From NCBI GenBank assembly GCA_031413635.1, contig JANOFM010000207.1, forward strand, positions 1-37,743: 37,743 bases of DNA, read 5' to 3'. The notes under the pieces are model-generated. The model was not told where the DNA came from and made no database searches. It was given only the letters and a program-made list of their open reading frames with translations. This DNA is from SZUA-430 sp031413635 (GTDB lineage: Bacteria; Pseudomonadota; Alphaproteobacteria; Micropepsales; Micropepsaceae). Below, one piece after another: positions 24,380 to 31,674 of this stretch. The position numbers were made by a program, and so were the translations under genes. The first letter of the stretch is position 1, and each line of letters begins with the position of its first letter.

Positions 24380-25450
24380 CTAGGCCGCCTGCACCGGCCA
24401 TGGACCCACATAGCGCGATTGCGGTCGGATGAGGCGGCCCGTTTGTTCCTGCTCGCGGACGTGTGCGATCCAGCCCGCGGCCCGGCCTGCGGCAAAGACC
24501 GGGGTGAAGCCCGCGCGCGGGATGTCGAGTGCTTCCAGCAAAAGCGCGGTGTAGAATTCGACGTTGGTGTCGAGGCGGCGTTCGGTTTTGAAGTCGCGGA
24601 GGGCGCGGAGAGCGGCGGCTTCGACGGCTTCGGCGAAGGCGATGCGGTTAGCGCGGTCTTTGAGTTTGGCGACAGTCGCCTTCAGCACATTCGCACGCGG
24701 GTCGCGCACGCGATAGACCCGATGGCCAAAGCCCATCAGGCGCTCGCCGCGCTTCAGGGCGTCGGCGATCCAGACATCGGCGTTTCCGGTTTTTTCGATG
24801 CCGTCGAACATGTCGAGGACGGGGCCGGGAGCGCCGCCGTGGAGCGGGCCTTTCAAGGCGCACAGCGCACCGACGATGGCGCTGGGCAATCCTGCTGCTG
24901 TCGAAGCGACGACGCGGGCGGCGAATGTCGAGGCGTTGAGGCCATGGTCCATGACCGTGACGAGGTAGGTCTCGAACGCGGCGATCTCTGCAGCGTTGCC
25001 AGCTTTGCCCCGGATCATCCGCAACACGTCGGCGGCGTGCGAGAGGCTTGCATCCGGTGCGATGGGAACGGCGCCTTGCGTGGCGCGCGTCGCGAACGCA
25101 GCGGCGACGCCGGCCGCTGCCAGAACGTCGACCGGTTCGAGGTCGTGTGCGCCGTCGGGGATCGACGACAAGAGCAGGCGCATCGCTTCGACGGCCGTCA
25201 GAGCTTTCAGATTGGCGGCGAGCGGTTTGAAGCGGTCGTAGGCGTGGATGCGAGCTTTGCCGAGTTCGGCTTTGAGATCGCCGGTCGATTTGACGATGCC
25301 GTCCCACAGCGTTGCCGTCGCGTCTTCGAACGTCGCGTGACCGGCGAGGTCTTCAAGGTCGAGGCCGCGGATGATGAGGCGACCGGCTTCGCCGTCGACG
25401 TGACTTAAAGCGGTTTCGGCGGCGATGACGTTGTCCAATCCCGAACGCAT
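24380..25450 (-). CDS. citrate synthase-family protein (short paralogue)
   Basis: A 356-residue citrate synthase-fold protein. Recognisable blocks are DHGLNASTF with catalytic His169, GPLHGGAP (202-208), MGFGHRVYRVRDPRA with catalytic His243, and RLIRPQSRYVG. The segment that normally reads NVDFYSG, holding the catalytic Asp, is NVEFYTA here, so Glu298 replaces Asp. It is shorter than the ~430-residue housekeeping GltA and lacks its N-terminal domain. It could be a citrate or 2-methylcitrate synthase, or act with the HTH-fused paralogue at 26908, with which it shares LNASTFA and the HGG block. GAGGA lies 10 bases before the ATG. A 32-bp conserved site lies 53-84 bases upstream. Confidence 0.88.
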   Translation of the reverse strand: MRSGLDNVIAAETALSHVDGEAGRLIIRGLDLEDLAGHATFEDATATLWDGIVKSTGDLKAELGKARIHAYDRFKPLAANLKALTAVEAMRLLLSSIPDGAHDLEPVDVLAAAGVAAAFATRATQGAVPIAPDASLSHAADVLRMIRGKAGNAAEIAAFETYLVTVMDHGLNASTFAARVVASTAAGLPSAIVGALCALKGPLHGGAPGPVLDMFDGIEKTGNADVWIADALKRGERLMGFGHRVYRVRDPRANVLKATVAKLKDRANRIAFAEAVEAAALRALRDFKTERRLDTNVEFYTALLLEALDIPRAGFTPVFAAGRAAGWIAHVREQEQTGRLIRPQSRYVGPWPVQAA

Positions 25451-25502
25451 GGCGGATGTCCTCTTTCAATCCTCATCAAAAAGGTGGGATGCGGACATGA
25501 CG

Positions 25503-25534
25503 GCGTCAATCTTGAATCAATGTATCAATATGAG
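25503..25534 (-). promoter_or_regulatory. conserved 32-bp site, copy A (upstream of the citrate synthase gene)
   Basis: This 32-bp site matches copy B (26881-26912) at 29 of 32 positions, with the first 18 identical. Read on the minus strand it contains TTGATACATTGATTCAAG, that is TTGAT repeated with an 8-base period, the second copy forming the dyad TTGATTCAA. It lies 53 bases upstream of the citrate synthase start and in the same orientation to that gene as copy B has to the hydrolase gene. Adjacent sequence outside the site is not conserved, which points to a protein-binding site. Confidence 0.65.
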
Positions 25535-25538
25535 GGCT

Positions 25539-26810
25539 CTAGAGGCGCCCCCGGGCGAGCCTTAACCACACTCCCGAGACAAGAGCCGCAAGAACGATGA
25601 GGATCCAACCGGCGGCGAGCGTCGTCAGCGTTGTTTTGGCTTCCATCGTCAAAGTCAGGAAGTCGACGTTGCCGGTCCGCCAGAAGGTCCACTCGCCCGC
25701 CACACTCGTCGCAAGCAGTCGGTTACCCGTCTCGAGAACAACGATGCCGTCGCCGGTGGCGGGGTCGAGCCTTGCGGCCGTGTTGATAGCCGGATCATTG
25801 TTGCCGTCATGGCCGATGACGTAGTCGCCCGCATTGTTGGGGGCGTATAGAATGGTGCCCAGCCCCCAAATGTCCGCGCCGAGCTGCGTGGCATGGGGAC
25901 GGCGCATCTCTGTGAGCGTCTGGGGCCGCAGGACGCCGCGGCCCGGTGGCTCGCCCCTCTGGCCCGGCATATGCGCCTGCAAAAAGCGGGTCATGTCGGC
26001 GGCGGAGGTGTAGAGCGACGCCGCGGCGAGTGCTGCAAAGCGATAGTGCGTGGCTGGTTTTCCGTCGGCGTCATAGAACTCGGCGACGTTCGCGGCGCGT
26101 TCGTCGAGAATGAAGGTTGAGCCGTTCATTTCGAGCCGGTCGAACACGTGCGCTTTCATATAACCGTTGAACGATTGGCCGGAGACTTCTTCGATCAGCA
26201 GCTGAAGCAATGTGTATCCGCCTCCGGAATACTCGAACGCCGTTCCAGGCTCGATGCCGACGCGAACGGCGCCGTCGGCGCCCGGCGATGCGTCGGCCGC
26301 CCGCGATAGAGAAGCTTCAAGTGGTTGGATGGGTTTGCCAGGCTTGAACCCCGCATAGCCGAGGCCGTCGGTCAGTCCTGCGGTGTGGCTCAATAGGCGG
26401 CGGACGGTGACGCCCTTGTTGTCGAATTTACCGGCCGGCAGCTTCCAACGTGTCAGGTAAGTCGAAACCGGGGCGTCGAGGTCGAGCTTGCCGACTTCGA
26501 CTAGCGTCATCACACCCCAGGCAGTGATCCATTTGCTCATCGAGGCGACCTGAAAGCGCGTATCGCGATCGACGGGTTTGCCTACGGACACGAAGCGATC
26601 GCCGACGACGCCGCCGCGGTGGAGCAGAACCATTGCGGCGTTCCCACGGTGCTTGCCGTCGATCTCGGCGATGGCGGCAGCAAGAAATGCCTTCGTATCG
26701 CCCGCTGGGGCGACGGGCGTGCGCCACCATCCTTCGAGTGTTCCGGCGACGAAAACACCGGCCCAAGCCAGCAAGGCGACCGATGTCAGGATGAGAATTC
26801 GACCGATCAC
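25539..26810 (-). CDS. membrane-anchored serine hydrolase (class C beta-lactamase-like)
   Basis: A 423-residue member of the beta-lactamase / penicillin-binding-protein-like family. It has an N-terminal membrane or signal segment (about 5-24) and a C-terminal membrane helix (about 397-418), so the catalytic domain should face the periplasm. Motifs: SMSK at 90-93 gives the SxxK nucleophile Ser90 and Lys93; YSG at 194-196 replaces the YxN motif; HDG at 334-336 is the third motif (KTG/HxG). Such proteins are esterases, D-aminopeptidases or peptidases more often than true beta-lactamases, and the substrate is unknown. The start is GTG 26810. It is divergent from the HTH-citrate synthase gene, with copy B of the conserved site between them. 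Confidence 0.87.
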   Translation of the reverse strand: MIGRILILTSVALLAWAGVFVAGTLEGWWRTPVAPAGDTKAFLAAAIAEIDGKHRGNAAMVLLHRGGVVGDRFVSVGKPVDRDTRFQVASMSKWITAWGVMTLVEVGKLDLDAPVSTYLTRWKLPAGKFDNKGVTVRRLLSHTAGLTDGLGYAGFKPGKPIQPLEASLSRAADASPGADGAVRVGIEPGTAFEYSGGGYTLLQLLIEEVSGQSFNGYMKAHVFDRLEMNGSTFILDERAANVAEFYDADGKPATHYRFAALAAASLYTSAADMTRFLQAHMPGQRGEPPGRGVLRPQTLTEMRRPHATQLGADIWGLGTILYAPNNAGDYVIGHDGNNDPAINTAARLDPATGDGIVVLETGNRLLATSVAGEWTFWRTGNVDFLTLTMEAKTTLTTLAAGWILIVLAALVSGVWLRLARGRL

Positions 26811-26880
26811 TGGATTTGTCCCGCCAAGAGCAAACTCTCCCTTTCCAACATTGCGGAAAACGTGGAGGCTCGCGCTGTCA

Positions 26881-26912
26881 GCGTCAATCTTGAATCAAGA
26901 TATCAAGATGAG
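26881..26912. promoter_or_regulatory. conserved 32-bp site, copy B (divergent region)
   Basis: Second copy of the site described at 25503-25534. On the plus strand it contains CTTGAATCAAG (dyad) followed by ATCAAGAT in tandem, and it runs into the ATG of the HTH-citrate synthase gene at 26908-26910. On the other side it lies 71 bases upstream of the hydrolase GTG. A protein bound here would cover the start region of the HTH gene and the promoter region of the hydrolase. Confidence 0.65.
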
Positions 26913-28125
26913 CATGCGCAAGTCGAGTAAACCGATCCAGGTGCGTTTGCAGGCGTTTTTGGACGCCGAGGCAGCAGCCAAAGCCCTCGGCGTCAGCCGC
27001 AACACGCTTTACGCCTATGTGAGCCGCGGCCTTGTGCGCTCGACACCGCATCCTACCGTCGCTAAGGCGAGTCTCTACGTTGCGGCCGATATTCAGGCGC
27101 TAATCACGCGCAAGGTCCGCATGCGCCGTCCACGCGCGGCGGCGGCCAGCGCTCTCGAGGGCGGCTTGCCCGTGCTCAAGACGCGCATCACCCATTTCGA
27201 AGACGACCGGCTCTTTTATCGGTCGAAAGAGGCGACATCGTTCTCGCGGGAGGCCACGCTTGAGGACGCCGCGCGGCTGCTGTGGGACTGCGGCGAGGTG
27301 GATCCGTTCGCCGACACCCCGTTCGATCCTCGGGAGGTGCCGGGCTGGATCGACATCTCGGCGCGCTTCTTGCCGCCGAAGGCCCCAGATCGCGCTTGCG
27401 CCTTGCTGCCGTTGCTCACCACACGCGAACCACCCAGCGCCGGCAAGCCGGGCACTCGGGCATTCGGCGCTGCCGCGCGCCTCGTCCAAGCTGTTGTTGC
27501 CGCGATCTCGGGGATCGACCGGCCGCTCGATGGGGCCATTCATGAGAAAATCGCTTCAGCCTGGCGAAAACCAAAAGCGGGCGATGCGATACGCCGCGCG
27601 CTTGTGCTTCTCGCCGACCACGAGTTGAACGCCTCGACCTTCGCAGTTCGCGTGATCGCGTCGACCGGCGCAAGGTTGACGCATTGCGTGCTCGGCGGGC
27701 TTGCAGCGGTCAGCGGGCCGCGGCACGGCGGGGCGAGCGACCGCGTACGGGCGTGGCTCGAGGGGATCGAGACGGCGGAGGACGCAGCTCTCGCCGTTGG
27801 CGCCCGTCTGAGCGGCGGCGAAAGCTTGCCGGGTTTTGGCCACATCTTCTATCGCGAAGAGGATCCCCGCGCGGTTGAGCTGTTGTCGATCGTCAAGCCG
27901 GATGACGTGGTGGCGGCGGTGCTCGAGGCGGCTCGATCGATGGCGGGGCTTGAGCCCAATGTCGATTTCGCGCTGCTTGCCTTGGAGCGTCGCTTTGAGT
28001 TGCCTGACGGCGCCGCCTTGGGATTGTTCGCTATGGGACGGACAGTTGGGTGGCTCGCGCATGTGTTCGAGCAGCGCGCCGCCGGTACACTCATCCGGCC
28101 GCGGGCGGAATTCGTGGTGGAATAG
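26908..28125 (+). CDS. citrate synthase paralogue with N-terminal MerR-like helix-turn-helix
   Basis: A 405-residue fusion. Residues 19-45 (LDAEAAAKALGVSRNTLYAY onward) are a MerR/HTH_17-type DNA-binding helix-turn-helix, with a short wing-like region to about 70. The rest is a citrate synthase domain with DHELNASTF (His238), GPRHGGAS (271-277), PGFGHIFYREEDPRA (His312), NVDF (Asp352) and the terminal LIRPRAEF. Unlike the plus-minus partner at 24380 it keeps the catalytic Asp. The family is known as HTH-containing citrate synthase-like proteins, without an agreed function. ATG 26908 or ATG 26914 are both possible. Neither has a clear ribosome binding site, so the mRNA may be leaderless. The longer frame to 26578 is antisense to the hydrolase gene. 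I infer it is a metabolite-sensing regulator of the two 32-bp sites. Confidence 0.85.
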   Translation: MSMRKSSKPIQVRLQAFLDAEAAAKALGVSRNTLYAYVSRGLVRSTPHPTVAKASLYVAADIQALITRKVRMRRPRAAAASALEGGLPVLKTRITHFEDDRLFYRSKEATSFSREATLEDAARLLWDCGEVDPFADTPFDPREVPGWIDISARFLPPKAPDRACALLPLLTTREPPSAGKPGTRAFGAAARLVQAVVAAISGIDRPLDGAIHEKIASAWRKPKAGDAIRRALVLLADHELNASTFAVRVIASTGARLTHCVLGGLAAVSGPRHGGASDRVRAWLEGIETAEDAALAVGARLSGGESLPGFGHIFYREEDPRAVELLSIVKPDDVVAAVLEAARSMAGLEPNVDFALLALERRFELPDGAALGLFAMGRTVGWLAHVFEQRAAGTLIRPRAEFVVE

Positions 28126-28139
28126 GGCTATCGATTTTC

Positions 28140-28176
28140 AATTGCGCGCCCGGCGACGTTCCCTCAAATTGCGCGC
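28140..28176 (+). repeat. direct repeat AATTGCGCGC before the TPR-sulfotransferase gene
   Basis: AATTGCGCGC occurs at 28140-28149 and 28167-28176, the second copy touching the ATG at 28177. No ribosome binding site is visible in front of this start. The pair may be a regulatory site or chance. Confidence 0.3.
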
Positions 28177-29802
28177 ATGTCCATCCCGAATTCGAGCGCC
28201 CAACTGCTTCAACGCGCCGCTGCCGCGCTTCAGCGCGGTGAGCGGGTCGAGGCGGAATCGTTGTGCCACCAGGTCTTGAACCAGTTCGGCGAAGACGCCA
28301 ACGCGCTGATGGTCTTGGGTGTCGTCCGGCACGAGAATGGCGACGCAGCCGGTGCGATTGCGCATCTTGAGCGCGCGCGCGAATTGATGCCGGCGCACAT
28401 TCATGTGCTGGTTAATTTGGGTTCCGCCTACCGCGCGGCGGGGCGGCTTCACGAGGCGCGGATGGCGCTGGAGGCCGCCCTTGAGGTGGACCGGCGCTTT
28501 GCGATCGCGCACAACAATTTGGGCAATGTGCTGCTCGATCTGGGCGATCGCGAAAACGCCATGCGTGCGTATGAGCGCGCCGAGGTCGGGCAACCGAACT
28601 ACGCCGAGCCGATCGCGGGATTGGCTCGTATCGCCGAGGAAGAACATCGGCTTGAAGATGCGCGGCGCCTTTCGGAGCGCGCGTTGAGCGTTGGTCCACT
28701 GAACGTGTCGGCTCAATTGACACGCGCGCGCGTGTTGTCGCGGGAAGGTAAGCCGGAGTTGGCGGTGCCGGTGCTTGAGCGGTTGCTTCATACTGGGGCA
28801 CCGACGCCGACGAACCGAGTTGTGGCGGAGGGATATCTCGGCGATGCCTACGAGAGACTGGGACGAATCGATGATGCTTTCACGGCGTTCACGCGAGCGA
28901 ACGGGTTGCAATATTCCCAGTTTTCTCAAGTCTTCGGCAACGATCAGGGGCCGATGGCACCGCATGCCGTTAAGCGCCTGACGGATTTCGTTGCAGGGAC
29001 GCAGGCTTCATCTTGGCGCGAGGCGCCCGCGGTTGTGGGGCTCGTCCCCGTTTTCTTGGTTGGGTTCCCGCGCTCGGGCACGACGCTGCTCGATCAGATA
29101 TTGGCGTCGCATCCTCTGGTCACGACGTTGGAAGAACGCGATACGCTCGTCGGACCTGCCGAGGCGTTGTTCAAGCCAAGTGATGGGTTCGAGCGGTGGC
29201 CGTCACTGGCGACCGCCGAGATCGAACGGTTGCGGGCGCTCTACTGGCAGAAGGTGAACACTGGGTTGTTGGGCGCGCCGATCAAGCATGTGTTTATCGA
29301 CAAGCTTCCGTTGAATGCGATTTATCTGCCGTTGATCTACAGGTTGTTTCCGGCGGCCAAGATCATTCTTGCCATTCGCGATCCACGCGATGTCGTGCTG
29401 AGTTGTTATCAGCAGCGATTCGGAATGAACCCGGCGATGTTCCAATTGCTCCAACTCGATCGTGCGACCGCTTACTACGACCTGGTGATGAGGCTTGTTC
29501 GGGTCAGTCGAGAGAAGTTGCCGCTGAACGTGCATGAGGTTCGGTATGAATCGGTCGTGGGCGAGTTCGACTCGACCATTCGGGCGCTGTTAGAGTTCTT
29601 GGATGTTGCGTGGGACGATGCAGTTCGCGACTATGCCGCAACTGTTAAAGGTCGGGCGATCGGTACGCCAAGTGCCAACCAGGTCGTTCAGCCGCTCTAT
29701 AGCTCGGCCCAGGGCAAGTGGCGGAAATACAGGCGCTTTCTTGAGCCGCATTTGCCCGTGCTCGAACCATGGGTCGCAGCCTTTGGATATGCGCCGTCTT
29801 AG
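28177..29802 (+). CDS. TPR-repeat sulfotransferase
   Basis: A 541-residue two-part protein. Residues ~5-245 are tetratricopeptide repeats (for example HVLVNLGSAYRAAGRLHEAR and FAIAHNNLGNVLLDLGDREN). Residues ~285-535 are a sulfotransferase domain with the PAPS 5'-phosphosulfate loop FPRSGTTLLDQIL at 297-309 and the 3'-phosphate segment IILAIRDPRDVVLSCYQQRF. It should transfer sulfate from PAPS to an unknown acceptor; TPR-sulfotransferases of this kind are common in Alphaproteobacteria and resemble tyrosylprotein sulfotransferases in architecture. No signal peptide is seen, so it is probably cytosolic. It lies between the HTH-citrate synthase and rbfA, in the segment that interrupts infB-rbfA. 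Confidence 0.88.
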   Translation: MSIPNSSAQLLQRAAAALQRGERVEAESLCHQVLNQFGEDANALMVLGVVRHENGDAAGAIAHLERARELMPAHIHVLVNLGSAYRAAGRLHEARMALEAALEVDRRFAIAHNNLGNVLLDLGDRENAMRAYERAEVGQPNYAEPIAGLARIAEEEHRLEDARRLSERALSVGPLNVSAQLTRARVLSREGKPELAVPVLERLLHTGAPTPTNRVVAEGYLGDAYERLGRIDDAFTAFTRANGLQYSQFSQVFGNDQGPMAPHAVKRLTDFVAGTQASSWREAPAVVGLVPVFLVGFPRSGTTLLDQILASHPLVTTLEERDTLVGPAEALFKPSDGFERWPSLATAEIERLRALYWQKVNTGLLGAPIKHVFIDKLPLNAIYLPLIYRLFPAAKIILAIRDPRDVVLSCYQQRFGMNPAMFQLLQLDRATAYYDLVMRLVRVSREKLPLNVHEVRYESVVGEFDSTIRALLEFLDVAWDDAVRDYAATVKGRAIGTPSANQVVQPLYSSAQGKWRKYRRFLEPHLPVLEPWVAAFGYAPS

Positions 29803-29806
29803 GACC

Positions 29807-29833
29807 TTGGATTGCGGATAAAAGGCCTATAAA
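29807..29833 (+). promoter_or_regulatory. possible promoter for rbfA
   Basis: TTGGAT (29807-29812) and TATAAA (29828-29833) are 15 bases apart, a short spacing. Since rbfA is cut off from infB, it needs a promoter nearby or read-through from the sulfotransferase gene. AAAAGG (29831-29836) could serve as ribosome binding site. Confidence 0.25.
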
Positions 29834-29846
29834 AGGCTCGGCCTTC

Positions 29847-30284
29847 ATGGCACGCAAAACACCAAATCGCGAACGGGGACCCAGCCAGCGCCAGCTTAGG
29901 GTGGCGGAGGAAATCCGCCACGTGCTAGCCGGCGCGATGATGCGCGGCGACCTGCACGATCCCGCGCTCGACGGCGTTTCGGTAACGATCACGGAAGTCC
30001 GGATCAGTCCGGATTTGAAGAACGCGACCGTGTTCTCGCTGCCTTTGGCGGGCGCGAAGGCCGATATCGTGTTGAAGGGATTGAATCGATGCGCGCCCTA
30101 TTTGCGCGCGCAAGTCGGCAAGGCGATGCAGTTGCGCTATGCGCCGACTTTGACTTTCGTCGCGGACAAGTCGTTCGACGAAGCGCACCATATCGAAGCC
30201 CTTTTGAAGTCGGAAAAGGTCGCGCGCGATCTGAAAGCCGCCTGCGAGCAGGCGGAAAACGAAGTGGGCGATGGCGAGAACTAA
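29847..30284 (+). CDS. rbfA: ribosome-binding factor A
   Basis: Cold-shock and 30S maturation factor acting on the 16S rRNA 5' helix. The 145-residue product has the RbfA KH-like fold, with SQRQLRVAEEIRHVLAGAM (about 13-31), the VSVTITEVRISPDLKNATVF stretch (about 45-64) and the C-terminal FDEAHHIEALL. ATG 29847 is chosen because the conserved region starts right after it; the frame is open to 29769 inside the preceding gene. Its end overlaps truB by 14 bases. Confidence 0.95.
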   Translation: MARKTPNRERGPSQRQLRVAEEIRHVLAGAMMRGDLHDPALDGVSVTITEVRISPDLKNATVFSLPLAGAKADIVLKGLNRCAPYLRAQVGKAMQLRYAPTLTFVADKSFDEAHHIEALLKSEKVARDLKAACEQAENEVGDGEN

Positions 30285-31221
30285 AGGCGAGACGCTCCAC
30301 GGTTGGCTCATTCTCGATAAGCCATTGGGACTAACGTCGACGAAGGCGTTGGCGATTGCTCGGCGGCTGTTGAACGCAAACAAGGCCGGGCACGCGGGCA
30401 CGCTCGATCCGCTTGCGAACGGCGTGCTGCCGCTCGCGTTCGGGGAGGCGACCAAGACCGTTCCCTATCTTGTCGAGGCGCGGAAGACCTATCGCTTCAC
30501 CGTTCGCTGGGGCGAGGAGACGACGACCGACGATGCCGAAGGTCCGGTGACGCGCGAAAGCGCCGTGCGGCCATCGCCGGAGCAGATTCTCGCTGAACTT
30601 CCCGCCTTTGTCGGCGAGATCATGCAGACACCACCGGCGTTCTCGGCGGTGAAAGTCGACGGCGAGCGTGCGTACGATCTCGCTCGCGGCGGCGAGGAGG
30701 TGGTGCTCCAGCCGCGCCTTGCGCATATCCATCGTGTCGAGATCGCCGAGGTTGTCGATACCGGCCATGTGACGTTCGAGATGGTCTGCGGCAAAGGGAC
30801 CTATGTCAGAGCCTTCGCCAGGGATTTGGGCCGGGCCTTGGGGTGCTTTGGTCACGTGCGGGCGTTGACGCGGTTCGGGGTCGGCCCGTTCCGGCTTAAG
30901 GCCGCGATTTCGCTGGAACAACTGGAGGAATCTGCTAAAGGAGGCGTCGCCAAGCGCTTGCTCATGCCGCTTGCGACCGCCCTGGACGACATCCCGGGGC
31001 TGGCCGTGACGGATCAGGAAGCCGCCCAGCTCAGGCTGGGTCAAGCGATTCTCGCGCGTGGTCGAGTCTCTCTCCGTGAAGAGGCCGTTGCAGAGGGTGG
31101 GGCCCCGGAGGTTCAGCCCGTGTTCTGCCGCAGCCGTGGAGGCGATCCCGTTGCGATCGCCGCCTTCGACCGGGGGGAGTTGAGGCCAACGCGGGTGTTC
31201 AACTTTTCAACACGAGGATAA
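30271..31221 (+). CDS. truB: tRNA pseudouridine(55) synthase
   Basis: Makes pseudouridine 55 in the T-loop of tRNAs. In 316 residues it shows GWLILDKPLGLTSTKAL (11-27), the catalytic loop GHAGTLDPLANGVLP with Asp46, and the PPAFSAVKVDGERAYDLAR region. The C-terminal part is the PUA-like extension. ATG 30271 overlaps the end of rbfA by 14 bases. rpsO follows after 6 bases. Confidence 0.97.
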   Translation: MARTKGETLHGWLILDKPLGLTSTKALAIARRLLNANKAGHAGTLDPLANGVLPLAFGEATKTVPYLVEARKTYRFTVRWGEETTTDDAEGPVTRESAVRPSPEQILAELPAFVGEIMQTPPAFSAVKVDGERAYDLARGGEEVVLQPRLAHIHRVEIAEVVDTGHVTFEMVCGKGTYVRAFARDLGRALGCFGHVRALTRFGVGPFRLKAAISLEQLEESAKGGVAKRLLMPLATALDDIPGLAVTDQEAAQLRLGQAILARGRVSLREEAVAEGGAPEVQPVFCRSRGGDPVAIAAFDRGELRPTRVFNFSTRG

Positions 31222-31227
31222 TTCCCG

Positions 31228-31497
31228 ATGTCGCTAAATCCAGAGCGAAAGACCGAAGTGATTAAGCAGTATGCCGTCAAATCCGGCGACACGGGTTCGC
31301 CCGAGGTCCAGGTGGCGGTTCTATCGGAGCGCATCAACAGCCTCACCGACCATTTCAAAGCGCATGTGAAGGACAACCATTCACGCCGCGGCTTGTTGAA
31401 GATGGTGTCGACGCGCAGGCAGTTGCTCGACTATCTCAAGAACACGGACAAAAAGCGCTATGAGGCGCTGATCGGTAAATTGGGCTTGCGGCGTTAA
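31228..31497 (+). CDS. rpsO: 30S ribosomal protein S15
   Basis: The 89-residue primary 16S rRNA-binding protein of the 30S platform. It has the expected length and the signature GDTGSPEVQVAVLSERINSL (about 20-39), followed by HFKAHVKDNHSRRGLLKMV and RRQLLDYL. GAGGA lies 12 bases before the ATG. It is coupled to pnp downstream through a 177-base structured gap. Confidence 0.98.
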   Translation: MSLNPERKTEVIKQYAVKSGDTGSPEVQVAVLSERINSLTDHFKAHVKDNHSRRGLLKMVSTRRQLLDYLKNTDKKRYEALIGKLGLRR

Positions 31498-31674
31498 GCG
31501 CCGATGCAGACGGGCTGGAGGTTCGACCTCACCCTGTCCGGCCCCTTCAGACGGGTTCGCGCGCGAGAGATCGTGCGCGCCCGCTTCCCCGCGCCTTTGG
31601 CGCGTCATGTTTCACTGCAGAGCAGCGAATGGCCGTCCGCAATCCGGCGGTGGCAAATTTAGGACGTAAGAGAA
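31498..31674 (+). promoter_or_regulatory. structured rpsO-pnp leader with three hairpins
   Basis: Three stems are visible. GAGGT-TCG-ACCTC is at 31518-31530. GCGCGC (31559-31564) pairs with GCGCGC (31575-31580). CGCGCC-TTT-GGCGCG is at 31590-31604. None is followed by a proper T-run. In other bacteria this gap carries the hairpin cut by RNase III and then acted on by PNPase for autoregulation, so the same role is likely here. A GGA-containing ribosome binding site (31661-31663) precedes pnp. Confidence 0.45.

Noticed and set aside
26578..26907. N-terminal extension of the HTH-citrate synthase gene
   Set aside because: The extra region is antisense to the hydrolase gene and contains no domain; the HTH begins shortly after ATG 26908.
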